A DNA stretch of 64,000 nucleotides from Acidobacteriota bacterium (lineage in GTDB: Bacteria > Acidobacteriota > Terriglobia > Terriglobales > Acidobacteriaceae): positions 8,877-72,876 of the forward strand of contig JAEYQK010000016.1 in assembly GCA_023410055.1 (NCBI GenBank). Reading direction: 5' to 3'. This document shows, one piece after another, positions 53,748 through 60,879 of this stretch. The first letter of the stretch is position 1. The number at the start of each line of letters is the position of its first letter. Made by a program: the position numbers and the translations under genes. A model generated the notes under the pieces. That model saw nothing but the letters and a program-made list of their open reading frames with translations, ran no database searches and had not been told where the DNA came from.

Positions 53748-54562
53748 AGCTTTTCTTCCGTCCATGCACCGAATGGGTTCTGGGGTGATTCGTGAACTGC
53801 CGCGATCAGTTCCCGAACGCGAGTTCGGCGGGCGTTTATGTGCTCGACCAGTTGAGAGAGTCTATCTAGCTCGACCCACTCAGACGGTACATCAGCCACG
53901 ATCTCCCACAGCTTGAGCAAATCAAACGACTCGATTCGGCTCAGCCAGGGTTCGAACGACGGCCATCCACTTACTTGGTCATAAACGCATCTTCGGACGT
54001 ACACCCCGCGTCGTGTGCTGTCTGGGAAACTCCACTCTTCGGCATTGAAGCAATAGCCAAAGTCGATGAAATGGGCGCGGTAGTTTCGTTGTGATTGCCT
54101 GCGAGAAAACACAACTTGCCGACCGTCGCAGTTGCACAGCCATTTGTCCAATGCGAACACGCCAGCAAACTCTTGCAGGTTTTCGATATTGGGAATCGCC
54201 GACTCCGACAAACAGTCGCAGAGATCGCCTTCTGAAATGAAACGTGAGCCAAATGCCAGGCCGTGTGAGCACTTCAGGGTCGCGCCGGAGACTCGTATCA
54301 CCAGCGATGGCGAACTCTCGACGAACTCGGCCGGCACGTACACGATTGCCGGTTCGGGAATGGTTAATCCGAGCACGCGCCCAATCGAGCAGGCAAGCCA
54401 CTCGTTGGCGAGCACACGGACTGTCTGGGGATTGTTTGCGAACTTGACCACATAGGCGTGACCATCACTGGCAGTGAGCATATGCGATTGCGCTCCTCCT
54501 CTCATGGGACGTATGTGGTCGGTCGCGATCAAGAACGAGGTGGATGTGTTCTGTGGGTTCAT
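53744..54562 (-). CDS. HipA-like kinase domain protein
   Basis: A 272-residue protein with the small HipA_2-type kinase fold. An N-terminal nucleotide-binding part (HMLTASDGHAYVVKFANNPQ, with the Lys of the VVKF strand), a catalytic loop ALDKWLCNCDGRQVVF (D-x2-x-N-x-D pattern) and a metal-binding DFG in AHFIDFGYCFNA are all present. ATG 54562 follows GGAGCACC; the frame upstream to 54820 is not coding-like. There is no HipB-type antitoxin next to it, so a toxin role is not assumed; it could phosphorylate a component of the element or host. Confidence 0.82.
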   Translation of the reverse strand: MNPQNTSTSFLIATDHIRPMRGGAQSHMLTASDGHAYVVKFANNPQTVRVLANEWLACSIGRVLGLTIPEPAIVYVPAEFVESSPSLVIRVSGATLKCSHGLAFGSRFISEGDLCDCLSESAIPNIENLQEFAGVFALDKWLCNCDGRQVVFSRRQSQRNYRAHFIDFGYCFNAEEWSFPDSTRRGVYVRRCVYDQVSGWPSFEPWLSRIESFDLLKLWEIVADVPSEWVELDRLSQLVEHINARRTRVRELIAAVHESPQNPFGAWTEEKL

Positions 54563-54684
54563 GGTGCTCCGAGGAACACGCGCGATTGTGGGTAGAAAAG
54601 GCAATCTCAGTGGTGCGCGTGCAGAGTGGTTTGCACTGGGTTGCTGGATCGAATGAGGTGGGATACGAGGAAGGTGGAAGAAAC

Positions 54685-54720
54685 CCGAGCCAGAGAGCAT
54701 GTTCAATCTCTCTGACTCGG
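54685..54720 (-). terminator. Hairpin after the SWIM gene
   Basis: CCGAG-C-CAGAGAG pairs with CTCTCTG-A-CTCGG (one mismatch) 25 bases after the SWIM stop. On the minus strand it is followed by GGTTTCTTCC. Likely an attenuator before the HipA-like gene. Confidence 0.6.
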
Positions 54721-54744
54721 AACAAGTGGGTGGGTTTGGCTTGG

Positions 54745-55653
54745 TCAGGCAGCAGCTTCGGGCAAGAACTCTTCGATGATCTTGTATCCGCTGTTGCCCT
54801 GGCCGAGTTTCACCAGGCAAGGAAGATGGAGTTCCATCCCGGCTTCGATTTCGCCTGCCGGAATGTCGTAACCGCTCGCTTCCAGACGCTCCGCCAATTC
54901 TTCAGGACGGCCGAACACACGCACCGTCTCGCCGCCAACATCCACCTTCAAGAACAATGACTCGCCCTGGCGGGTCTTCATACGGTCGATCTTGGTGATC
55001 ACCGCAGGAACCGGGCTTGTCTTGGAGGTAGTTGTTACGCGACGAGGCTTGATCGGCGTTGGTATTGCCGTGCTCGGAGAATCGTGTTCCCGAGCGACTG
55101 CTTCTGAGGGTGCGGTGTTCTTGGCGGCCTGTGAGGCCAGACGTTCGAGCAATTCGTAGGCGTAGGACGCGGTTTCCCGGTCCTGCTCCTCGTCATTGGT
55201 CACGCGCGCCTGAACCTCGACCTGCACGCCAGACTTGCCGTCCATCTGGACGTTGCGTCGGATGCGAAAGATGAGCGGAGACACATCCGCAGTCGCAATC
55301 CCGTTCGCCTTAACGGACCCGTTTCCGTTGGTTGGCGAGGAGACTCCGACCTGCGGAGCCAACGAGATGATCGCCGCCGCAGCAATGTGCTTGCAAATCC
55401 GCCCTTCCTGCGCAATGCGCACGTGGAAATCGGGACAGTTGCAGGAGCCATTGCCGTGCGGATCGAGCCTCACGTTGTACGCGGTTCCGCTCTTGTTGGT
55501 CACGGTGAACTCCGGAAAGTCACCTGCAACGTGCAGGCGCTTCGTTTTCATTTCTTCTACTGCCCGGGCCCAGCGATTTCCCGCCTTCGATTGGAGGAGG
55601 GTCAGCGCCAGGGATGCCGATTGTGGATTGACGATTTGGGTCGCTACAGACAT
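54745..55653 (-). CDS. SWIM zinc-finger protein of the element
   Basis: A 302-residue protein. The SWIM zinc motif CNCPDFHVRIAQEGRICKH (C-x-C-x14-C-x-H) is near residue 80, preceded by SGTAYNVRLDPHG. The middle is a helix with a Pro/Ser/Thr linker, and residues 210-300 form a beta-rich domain (VITKIDRMKTRQGESLFLKVDVGGETVRVFG) similar to an OB fold. ATG 55653 has a strong AAAGGAGAACC site; the frame upstream to 55782 is not coding. SWIM proteins bind DNA or proteins, so a replication or recombination role next to the clamp gene is plausible. Confidence 0.82.
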   Translation of the reverse strand: MSVATQIVNPQSASLALTLLQSKAGNRWARAVEEMKTKRLHVAGDFPEFTVTNKSGTAYNVRLDPHGNGSCNCPDFHVRIAQEGRICKHIAAAAIISLAPQVGVSSPTNGNGSVKANGIATADVSPLIFRIRRNVQMDGKSGVQVEVQARVTNDEEQDRETASYAYELLERLASQAAKNTAPSEAVAREHDSPSTAIPTPIKPRRVTTTSKTSPVPAVITKIDRMKTRQGESLFLKVDVGGETVRVFGRPEELAERLEASGYDIPAGEIEAGMELHLPCLVKLGQGNSGYKIIEEFLPEAAA

Positions 55654-55828
55654 TTTTGGTTCTCCTTTTGTGGATGAGTGGCCGGAACCGCCAATCCCGC
55701 TCGTGGCAGGACCAGCTCTCCCGCAACTCCAGCCGGTGTGGATCAGCGTGGGAGCGCCGCAGGAACTTCTGTGGGTTTGCATGTTTGTGGGTGAAGGGGT
55801 TTGTGGATAAAACTCTGTCAGACCCGTT
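55654..55828. promoter_or_regulatory. Leader with CCCACAAAC repeats and a DnaA-box match
   Basis: On the transcribed strand this gap holds CCACAAACCCC, CCCACAAACATG and TCATCCACAAAAGGAG. TTATCCACA at 55802-55810 is a perfect DnaA box; TCATCCACA at 55669-55677 has one mismatch. No gene seen. Confidence 0.5.
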
Positions 55829-56953
55829 TCAGTTGCGTATCGGCATTAGCAAATGCTGATAGCGGAACGTGTCAAAGACAACGACTTCAGAAATCGCTCG
55901 CGGGAAAAGCTTCATCGAGATCGTATCGGTTTCCAGACTCTTCACGTACTGAGTCAGGTATTGATGATTGAAACCGATGTCTCTTGCTCTTCCCAGAATG
56001 CGGGCGTGTTCCAAAGCAACGCGGTTTGCGGTGCCGTCATTTTCTATCTTGATTGAAGCGGGTGATTTGGACAGTTCCAGCTTCACGGCTGGGTTCTGTG
56101 CCTTGCGAGCCGTGGGCGAGAGTTTGTTCAATCCGTCCAACAACTCCTCGCGTTGAAAGACGACGCGGGCCTCCAGCGGCGCCTTGGGCAGGACATTCTC
56201 GTAATTTGGGAACTGTCCCTGTCCGGGGCGAGCGATGAGCCCAGCCCCATCCGGAAGTATGAACAGATTGAACTGCTGTTCAGACGTGCAGGATGAGAAC
56301 TGAACCCAGGCGGACGTGTCCGCCAGACCAAGTCGGCTTAGGATGGTTGCGGTTGACCGTAGGAGAAGGGTCGAGTGTAGTGCCGAGTCGCCCGAAGTCT
56401 TTGCCGCGCCTTCGACGACCGATAGTCGATGCCCATCCGTGCCGACGAGCCGGAACACGGAACCGCGTGTTTCCAGCTTGAGCACGTTGGTACTGTACCG
56501 ACTAGCCTCCGCCGAAACGCAGAACAAAGCTTTCTGCAGCGCTGCCTCAAAAGCCGAGGCAAGGATCTGGGCATTCAGCTTCAGTTCGCCATCGGGAAGC
56601 ACAGGAAAGTTCTTCGGCCCCAAACAGCCCAGAACCAGACTACGGTTGTTTGCCCGCAGCTCGAATTTGTCGTCACGAATTCTGATGTCGAGCTTCGGGG
56701 CTGACTCCGTCTTCACGGCTTGGTAAAGTTCCTTCGCCGGGACCAGCACATCGACATCTTTGTCATTGGCTGCACCGACTAATGGAGCGGAGATGTACAG
56801 ACTGTTGTCCAGGTCGGTGGCGGTTAACTCGACGTGGTCTTTTACAACGCGCCATCGCAAGTTTTCCAGCACCGGCAAGTTCCCTCGCTTCGGCACCACC
56901 AGGCAAAGCCGTTCGAGAGCCGATTTGAGTTGATTGGTGTCGATTACGCTCAT
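55829..56953 (-). CDS. DNA polymerase III beta sliding clamp paralogue carried by the element
   Basis: A 374-residue beta clamp with the three repeated domains: ENLRWRVVKDHVELTATDLDNSL, YSTNVLKLETRGSVFRLVGTDGHRLSVVEG and LPKAPLEARVVFQREELLDGLNKLS. The C-terminus (FDTFRYQHLLMPIRN) is the usual hydrophobic-pocket end. ATG 56953 follows AAAAAGGAGCTTCC. The host must have its own dnaN, so this is a second, element-borne clamp. Neighbours are a SWIM protein and an unknown protein; a replication or repair function for the mobile element is likely. Confidence 0.92.
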   Translation of the reverse strand: MSVIDTNQLKSALERLCLVVPKRGNLPVLENLRWRVVKDHVELTATDLDNSLYISAPLVGAANDKDVDVLVPAKELYQAVKTESAPKLDIRIRDDKFELRANNRSLVLGCLGPKNFPVLPDGELKLNAQILASAFEAALQKALFCVSAEASRYSTNVLKLETRGSVFRLVGTDGHRLSVVEGAAKTSGDSALHSTLLLRSTATILSRLGLADTSAWVQFSSCTSEQQFNLFILPDGAGLIARPGQGQFPNYENVLPKAPLEARVVFQREELLDGLNKLSPTARKAQNPAVKLELSKSPASIKIENDGTANRVALEHARILGRARDIGFNHQYLTQYVKSLETDTISMKLFPRAISEVVVFDTFRYQHLLMPIRN

Positions 56954-57075
56954 ACGGAAGCTCCTTTTTGTGGATAGACACACCCTCGCGATAAGCCGCG
57001 TGGATGTAGTTGTGGTTTGGTATCAGGGTTTGTGGGATCAGAATGGGTTTGTGGGACTAAGGCTTGAAAAGTGAT
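56954..57075. promoter_or_regulatory. Leader of the clamp gene with CCCACAAACCC repeats
   Basis: On the transcribed strand this gap has CCCACAAACCC twice (57029-57054 region), CCACAACTAC and CTATCCACAAAAAGGAG, the last containing a one-mismatch DnaA box. No gene seen. Confidence 0.5.
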
Positions 57076-57975
57076 TTACGCCATCTGGGCTGCCGTTACG
57101 GATACGGACGGCGGCAGATGACTTCGAACCGGCACGGTGGCCGGTTCAAAAGCGCGATGCAACGCATATTGCACCAAGATTTCGAGTTCTAAAAGCTGCA
57201 GGGTCGAGAGCGTGATCCTCTCCATCGCATCCTGATGCTGGAATTCGGCGATGACCTGACCGTCGTTTCGTTTGCGTAGAGTGATTTGGTCCGCTCCTTC
57301 GCCAAAGCAGACTGGCACAGTCTTCTCCTGATTCACGGCGCGACGGGTGAATACCGCGAGTGTCGCCAAATCATTGGCCTTGCTGATGACGAACTGTGAT
57401 TGCCAAAGCGGAGTGTGCGCCTCGAAGCGTACCCCGTGAACAGATACACTCAGGCCAATGCTGAGCGAGAGTTCGTCGCGCAGCAGCAGATCAACCTGTT
57501 CGAAGGCGAACAAAGTCCGCTTCGCCAAGGCGTGAAACGCTTGCACTTCGCCGGGATGCAGATCGAAGCGGGCCACACGTTTTGCCTCGTCGCGAGCTGC
57601 GAAGAAGACCCGCAGCCGGCCCTGATCCACCTGCTCATACACGAGGAACTGGGAGAATCGGCCATAGATCTTGTTCTTCGAAGAACCACCATTCGATCCG
57701 AAGAGATCGCCTTCGGTGGAGACACTCTCGTCAAAAGCACCGTCTGTGGCCGTTGGCTGAGGCGCGTTGGCATCGCGCAACTGGAACTGCTCGATGCGGC
57801 GCTCGACGGATCGCAGAATGGCAAGGAGGTGGAGCAGTTGTTCGACCGAGTCAATGCGAGTCTGAAGTTGGACAGACTCCCGGCGGGGAGTCTGGGCATT
57901 CACGGCTAATGTCAGACCAGTGCCACCCGCCTCCCCCTGAACCCGGCCGTATTGATTGGCAATAATAATGTTCAT
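57076..57975 (-). CDS. Unknown element protein (299 residues)
   Basis: Not recognised. ATG 57975 follows GGGAGAACTGA, and the gene starts one base after the relaxase stop, so translation is linked. A helical segment (SVEQLLHLLAILRSVERRIEQF) is followed by a low-complexity acidic Ser/Gly linker (residues 85-105) and a beta-rich C-terminal two thirds. It lies between the MobH relaxase and the clamp gene, so it is probably a processing or replication accessory. Confidence 0.65.
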   Translation of the reverse strand: MNIIIANQYGRVQGEAGGTGLTLAVNAQTPRRESVQLQTRIDSVEQLLHLLAILRSVERRIEQFQLRDANAPQPTATDGAFDESVSTEGDLFGSNGGSSKNKIYGRFSQFLVYEQVDQGRLRVFFAARDEAKRVARFDLHPGEVQAFHALAKRTLFAFEQVDLLLRDELSLSIGLSVSVHGVRFEAHTPLWQSQFVISKANDLATLAVFTRRAVNQEKTVPVCFGEGADQITLRKRNDGQVIAEFQHQDAMERITLSTLQLLELEILVQYALHRAFEPATVPVRSHLPPSVSVTAAQMA

Positions 57976-57976
57976 T

Positions 57977-59059
57977 TCAGTTCTCCCTTGAGCCATTGCC
58001 GACAGCGGCGGCCTCAGCTTTAGGCTCGATCTCAATCTCGAAGTGGGTGGCAGGCAATGTGGGCACAATTTCCATGGGTACGACTTTGTCTGTGGGAAAG
58101 ATCAGGGCGCTGAGCGGCACAAGTCCATGTTTGCCCTGAACCCGAATATTCCAAACATTCTGCCCTCGCTCATTCGACTCCACCAGACCTGCGCTGCGAA
58201 GCTGGTTATAGAGGTTCGCGTTGGGAGGCAGGACGAGACCCCGCTCCTTGAGGCGATCCCTCGCCATGCTGACCGACACCGGCACGATCACCGCAGTTCT
58301 TACACCCTCGACCCACACCTGGGCTCCGAGAGTGTTAATCCACATCTGGCCATCGCGCATCAGCTCCTGCCATGTCTGTATCAGCAGGCCAACCTTGCTG
58401 TCAGGCCGGGCAGCGATGGCGGGCTGGGCCTGCTCAACGCTGGCTTGGTCGGCCTGTTTCACCATCTCCGAGAGCAGGCCGGTCATGCCCTTACTATGGC
58501 CCTCCGCCAAGCAGCGATACAGGTGCTCGACTCGCGGCTTGCCCAGATACGCGATATCTTCCGGCGAAAGCACGTGGTGGAGGAGCCAGGCTGAACGTTC
58601 GGCATGCTCACCATGCTCCCGGTCAGGGTCCCAACTCGCCACCGGCGCCTTCACCCGGCGACCGAAGTCGCAGTAGCGCTCATGAATGGGAGACCACGTC
58701 TCAGCTTTTCCCCGGGCCTCCAGATCAAAGACCTTGCCCAGGTCGTGACAGAGAGCGCCGATGAAGGTGGCGTACTGCCAGCGCGGTCGGTTGCGCGAAC
58801 TGCGGAAACTATCAACCGTGCTGTCTGGCCTGTGCTCCATGACGATGTTGCCCTCGAATTCTTCGAGAGCCTTCTCCGCCACTTCGAGTGAATGACGGTG
58901 GAGCCCTCCGGGCTCGGCATGATGGTGCTTCTCGCTGGCTGGCAGATCGCCCACGGTTTCGGCGAAGCGGTGGAGCAGCCGCTCAGCCAGCGCTCGCACC
59001 TGCAAATCAGAGGAGAGCCAGTAGAGAATCTTTTCCGCAATTTCTTCGACCGACGACAA
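57977..59059 (-). CDS. MobH-family relaxase (TraI_2, HD-hydrolase type)
   Basis: A 360-residue protein. The MobH signature KHHHAEPGGLHRHSLEVAEKAL (three-His motif) lies near residue 45, and the HD motif GALCHDLGKVF near 105; the metal-dependent DNA nicking of SXT/R391-type elements uses this domain. The C-terminal 120 residues form a winged-helix-like DNA-binding part (NANLYNQLRSAGLVESNERGQN). About half the length of R391 TraI, lacking its long C-terminal extension. TTG 59059 after GGGAGGAG is a better start than the GTG at 59092, which lies inside a palindrome. Confidence 0.85.
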   Translation of the reverse strand: MSSVEEIAEKILYWLSSDLQVRALAERLLHRFAETVGDLPASEKHHHAEPGGLHRHSLEVAEKALEEFEGNIVMEHRPDSTVDSFRSSRNRPRWQYATFIGALCHDLGKVFDLEARGKAETWSPIHERYCDFGRRVKAPVASWDPDREHGEHAERSAWLLHHVLSPEDIAYLGKPRVEHLYRCLAEGHSKGMTGLLSEMVKQADQASVEQAQPAIAARPDSKVGLLIQTWQELMRDGQMWINTLGAQVWVEGVRTAVIVPVSVSMARDRLKERGLVLPPNANLYNQLRSAGLVESNERGQNVWNIRVQGKHGLVPLSALIFPTDKVVPMEIVPTLPATHFEIEIEPKAEAAAVGNGSREN

Positions 59060-59221
59060 ACTTGTTACTCCTCCCGAATAGGGATAGGTCACCTATCCCT
59101 ATTGATCTCCCCAATCACCCCTCCCTGAGGAGGGGTGGCACCGGAATGGTTAAAGGCATCGCTGCGCGATGCCTTTAACCGTGAATCGCAGCGAAGGATT
59201 CACCGTGTTTGTTGGCTGCGG
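59060..59221. other. Candidate oriT: three strong inverted repeats before the relaxase gene
   Basis: Non-coding gap with AGGGATAGGT-C-ACCTATCCCT (59080-59100), CACCCCTCC-CTGA-GGAGGGGTG (59116-59137) and GGTTAAAGGCATCGC-TGC-GCGATGCCTTTAACC (59148-59180; 15 perfect pairs), all within 100 bases. Such clustered hairpins next to a relaxase gene are usual for transfer origins, though transcription terminators are an alternative. Confidence 0.6.
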
Positions 59222-59488
59222 CTACGCCGCAGCCATCGTTTCTGCCGGTGGCATGATGGCCCGCAGCGCGGGCACACTGCCAGTCTTGTTCACGACTCCG
59301 ATGATCGTCAGCGCGATCTCGGACATTGGTCGTACCTCGTGGGGCTTGTTGTCCCATACCTCCACTGCATAGTTGGTGCCGGAGCTGTTCTCCGGGTCCA
59401 GGACCAACAGGTTGGTGACGTAGGTCTCCTTGCTGCTGGAGTTGACTTGGCGAGCCGTACATCTCAGGACTGTGCCTATCAGCTTCAT
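59222..59488 (-). CDS. Small unknown protein (88 residues)
   Basis: Not recognised. MKLIGTVLRCTARQVNSSSK is followed by beta-strand-like segments (TNLLVLDPENSSG, YAVEVWDN, EIALTIIGVV), compatible with a small OB or beta-barrel fold. A GAGAGGCC site lies close to the ATG. It reads in the same direction as the replication-relaxation-like gene, whose stop is 6 bases upstream. Confidence 0.6.
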   Translation of the reverse strand: MKLIGTVLRCTARQVNSSSKETYVTNLLVLDPENSSGTNYAVEVWDNKPHEVRPMSEIALTIIGVVNKTGSVPALRAIMPPAETMAAA

Positions 59489-59494
59489 GGCCTC

Positions 59495-60268
59495 TCATGG
59501 CCTCCTCGAATTGAAATTGGTGTGGATCACGGGCTCATGGGTCATGGTGCGGATGTGCGGGATCGGTGTGGATACCTGATAGACGGTGGCGGGTTCCGAT
59601 GCTCCGTTCGAATGGGCCAACACCTTGCGGTGCTGGGCCGCCCTTTCGTACAGCCGTCGGCGAGCATCCGAGCCGACCGCCACTGTCAGAGACAAGCGTT
59701 CACCCAGATGGGAGCGGCAGACCTCGAACCGCCTTATGAACGCGCGTAATTGGTGGAATGCGTTCCAGTGCGGACGATCCACGATGGCGACGCACAACGC
59801 GCCGTCGTGGAGATCAAGGACAAAGTCCTCCCACAAGTATGGTCGGCCACCCCGGTGAGGGAGCAGCTCTCGGGGGCAGTCGAGCTTATCGAAAGCTGCC
59901 AGCTTGTCATCATGGTTAAAAACAGACTCGGCGGGCCACTCTTTGGCTTCCACGTAGAAGCTGACCCCAGCCAGCCGCCACCGGATGCTCGGAGTGGAAT
60001 GGGAGCGGCGGGCTGACATGTCAGTCCCGACCAGTCGCACGACTGATTTCGTAATCTGATACACGACCGGATATTCCCCAACGCGGCGCAGGAATCCGGC
60101 CCGCTCCAGCCCGTTCAGTTGGCTCAGGGTTTGCGAGGGGGACTTCGCCAGTTCCAGAGCTTGTGCCTGCTCGACTGTGCAGTAGCCACCCAGTTGCGCC
60201 AAGGTTGTTAGGAACTTTTCCGTTCGACCATCGACAAACGCGATGCGCTCGGAGAATCTAATCGCCAT
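59495..60268 (-). CDS. Winged-helix replication-relaxation-like protein
   Basis: A 257-residue protein. Residues 15-80 form a winged helix (EKFLTTLAQLGGYCTVEQAQALELA, LNGLERAGFLRRVGEYPVVYQ), then a mixed beta domain with WRLAGVSFYVEA, LHDGALCVAIVD and FHQLRAFIRRFEV. The pattern resembles the replication-relaxation family (PF13814) of mobile elements, which combine a winged helix with a nuclease-like fold. ATG 60268 has GGAG 11 bases upstream. Assignment is tentative. Confidence 0.6.
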   Translation of the reverse strand: MAIRFSERIAFVDGRTEKFLTTLAQLGGYCTVEQAQALELAKSPSQTLSQLNGLERAGFLRRVGEYPVVYQITKSVVRLVGTDMSARRSHSTPSIRWRLAGVSFYVEAKEWPAESVFNHDDKLAAFDKLDCPRELLPHRGGRPYLWEDFVLDLHDGALCVAIVDRPHWNAFHQLRAFIRRFEVCRSHLGERLSLTVAVGSDARRRLYERAAQHRKVLAHSNGASEPATVYQVSTPIPHIRTMTHEPVIHTNFNSRRP

Positions 60269-60342
60269 TCTTGTCCACACTCCAATGTCGCAGTAGTGGT
60301 GGATCAAATTCGTGGTGCCGAATTGTAAAAGACAAGACATGG

Positions 60343-60879
60343 CTAAAACTGGGTTGGTGCGTTAAGGATCAGGTTGCGAGTACCTACGACGGTGATCGAT
60401 CCGACAAAGATCAACAAGACGGTGGCGGGAAGAGCTATGGGTGCAGTGATCCACAGCAAGGCGAAAACAGGAGTGAGCGTCACCGCCGACAGCGCCAAGC
60501 TAAAACGCATGGGCGAGTGCATCTTTATTATTGTCGTCTGACTAGACCGTGCCCAGGAGCCCTCAATAAATCCCAAGAACAACAGGACGAGAATTGCTGG
60601 CGCCAAGTGCCACACAATCAACGAACGGAGCACGATTAGTTCAACTGGCTGCCATATCTTGGCGGCAAATTTGTGCCGGAAGGGTTCTGGTAACAAAGCG
60701 AAGACCCGACTTGCGTAAGCGGGGACCGCGCGTTGCAGTTCGATCGCCTTTGTATCGGGCAAGACATTGGCAGCACTTGCCCAGCTCTCCTCGATCAGCT
60801 TATGGCTCTGCTGATTCGATATGAGCGATGCCAGTGACGCGAACAGCACTAATAATGCGCCAATCCAAACGACTTTCAT
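60343..60879 (-). CDS. DUF4400/TraJ-like conjugation membrane protein
   Basis: A 178-residue protein with three or four membrane helices: residues 5-22, ~88-108 (LIVWHLAPAILVLLFLGFIE), and two near the end (SAVTLTPVFALLWITAPIALPATVLLIFVGSI). A conserved aromatic, PEPFRHKF and SLIVWHLAP pattern is that of the DUF4400 family found next to traD in SXT-type and other integrating conjugative elements. Its ATG overlaps the traD stop (ATGA). Confidence 0.78.
   Translation of the reverse strand: MKVVWIGALLVLFASLASLISNQQSHKLIEESWASAANVLPDTKAIELQRAVPAYASRVFALLPEPFRHKFAAKIWQPVELIVLRSLIVWHLAPAILVLLFLGFIEGSWARSSQTTIIKMHSPMRFSLALSAVTLTPVFALLWITAPIALPATVLLIFVGSITVVGTRNLILNAPTQF

Noticed and set aside
53744..54562. 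HipBA toxin-antitoxin system
   Set aside because: Only the kinase-like part is present; no helix-turn-helix HipB partner lies beside it.
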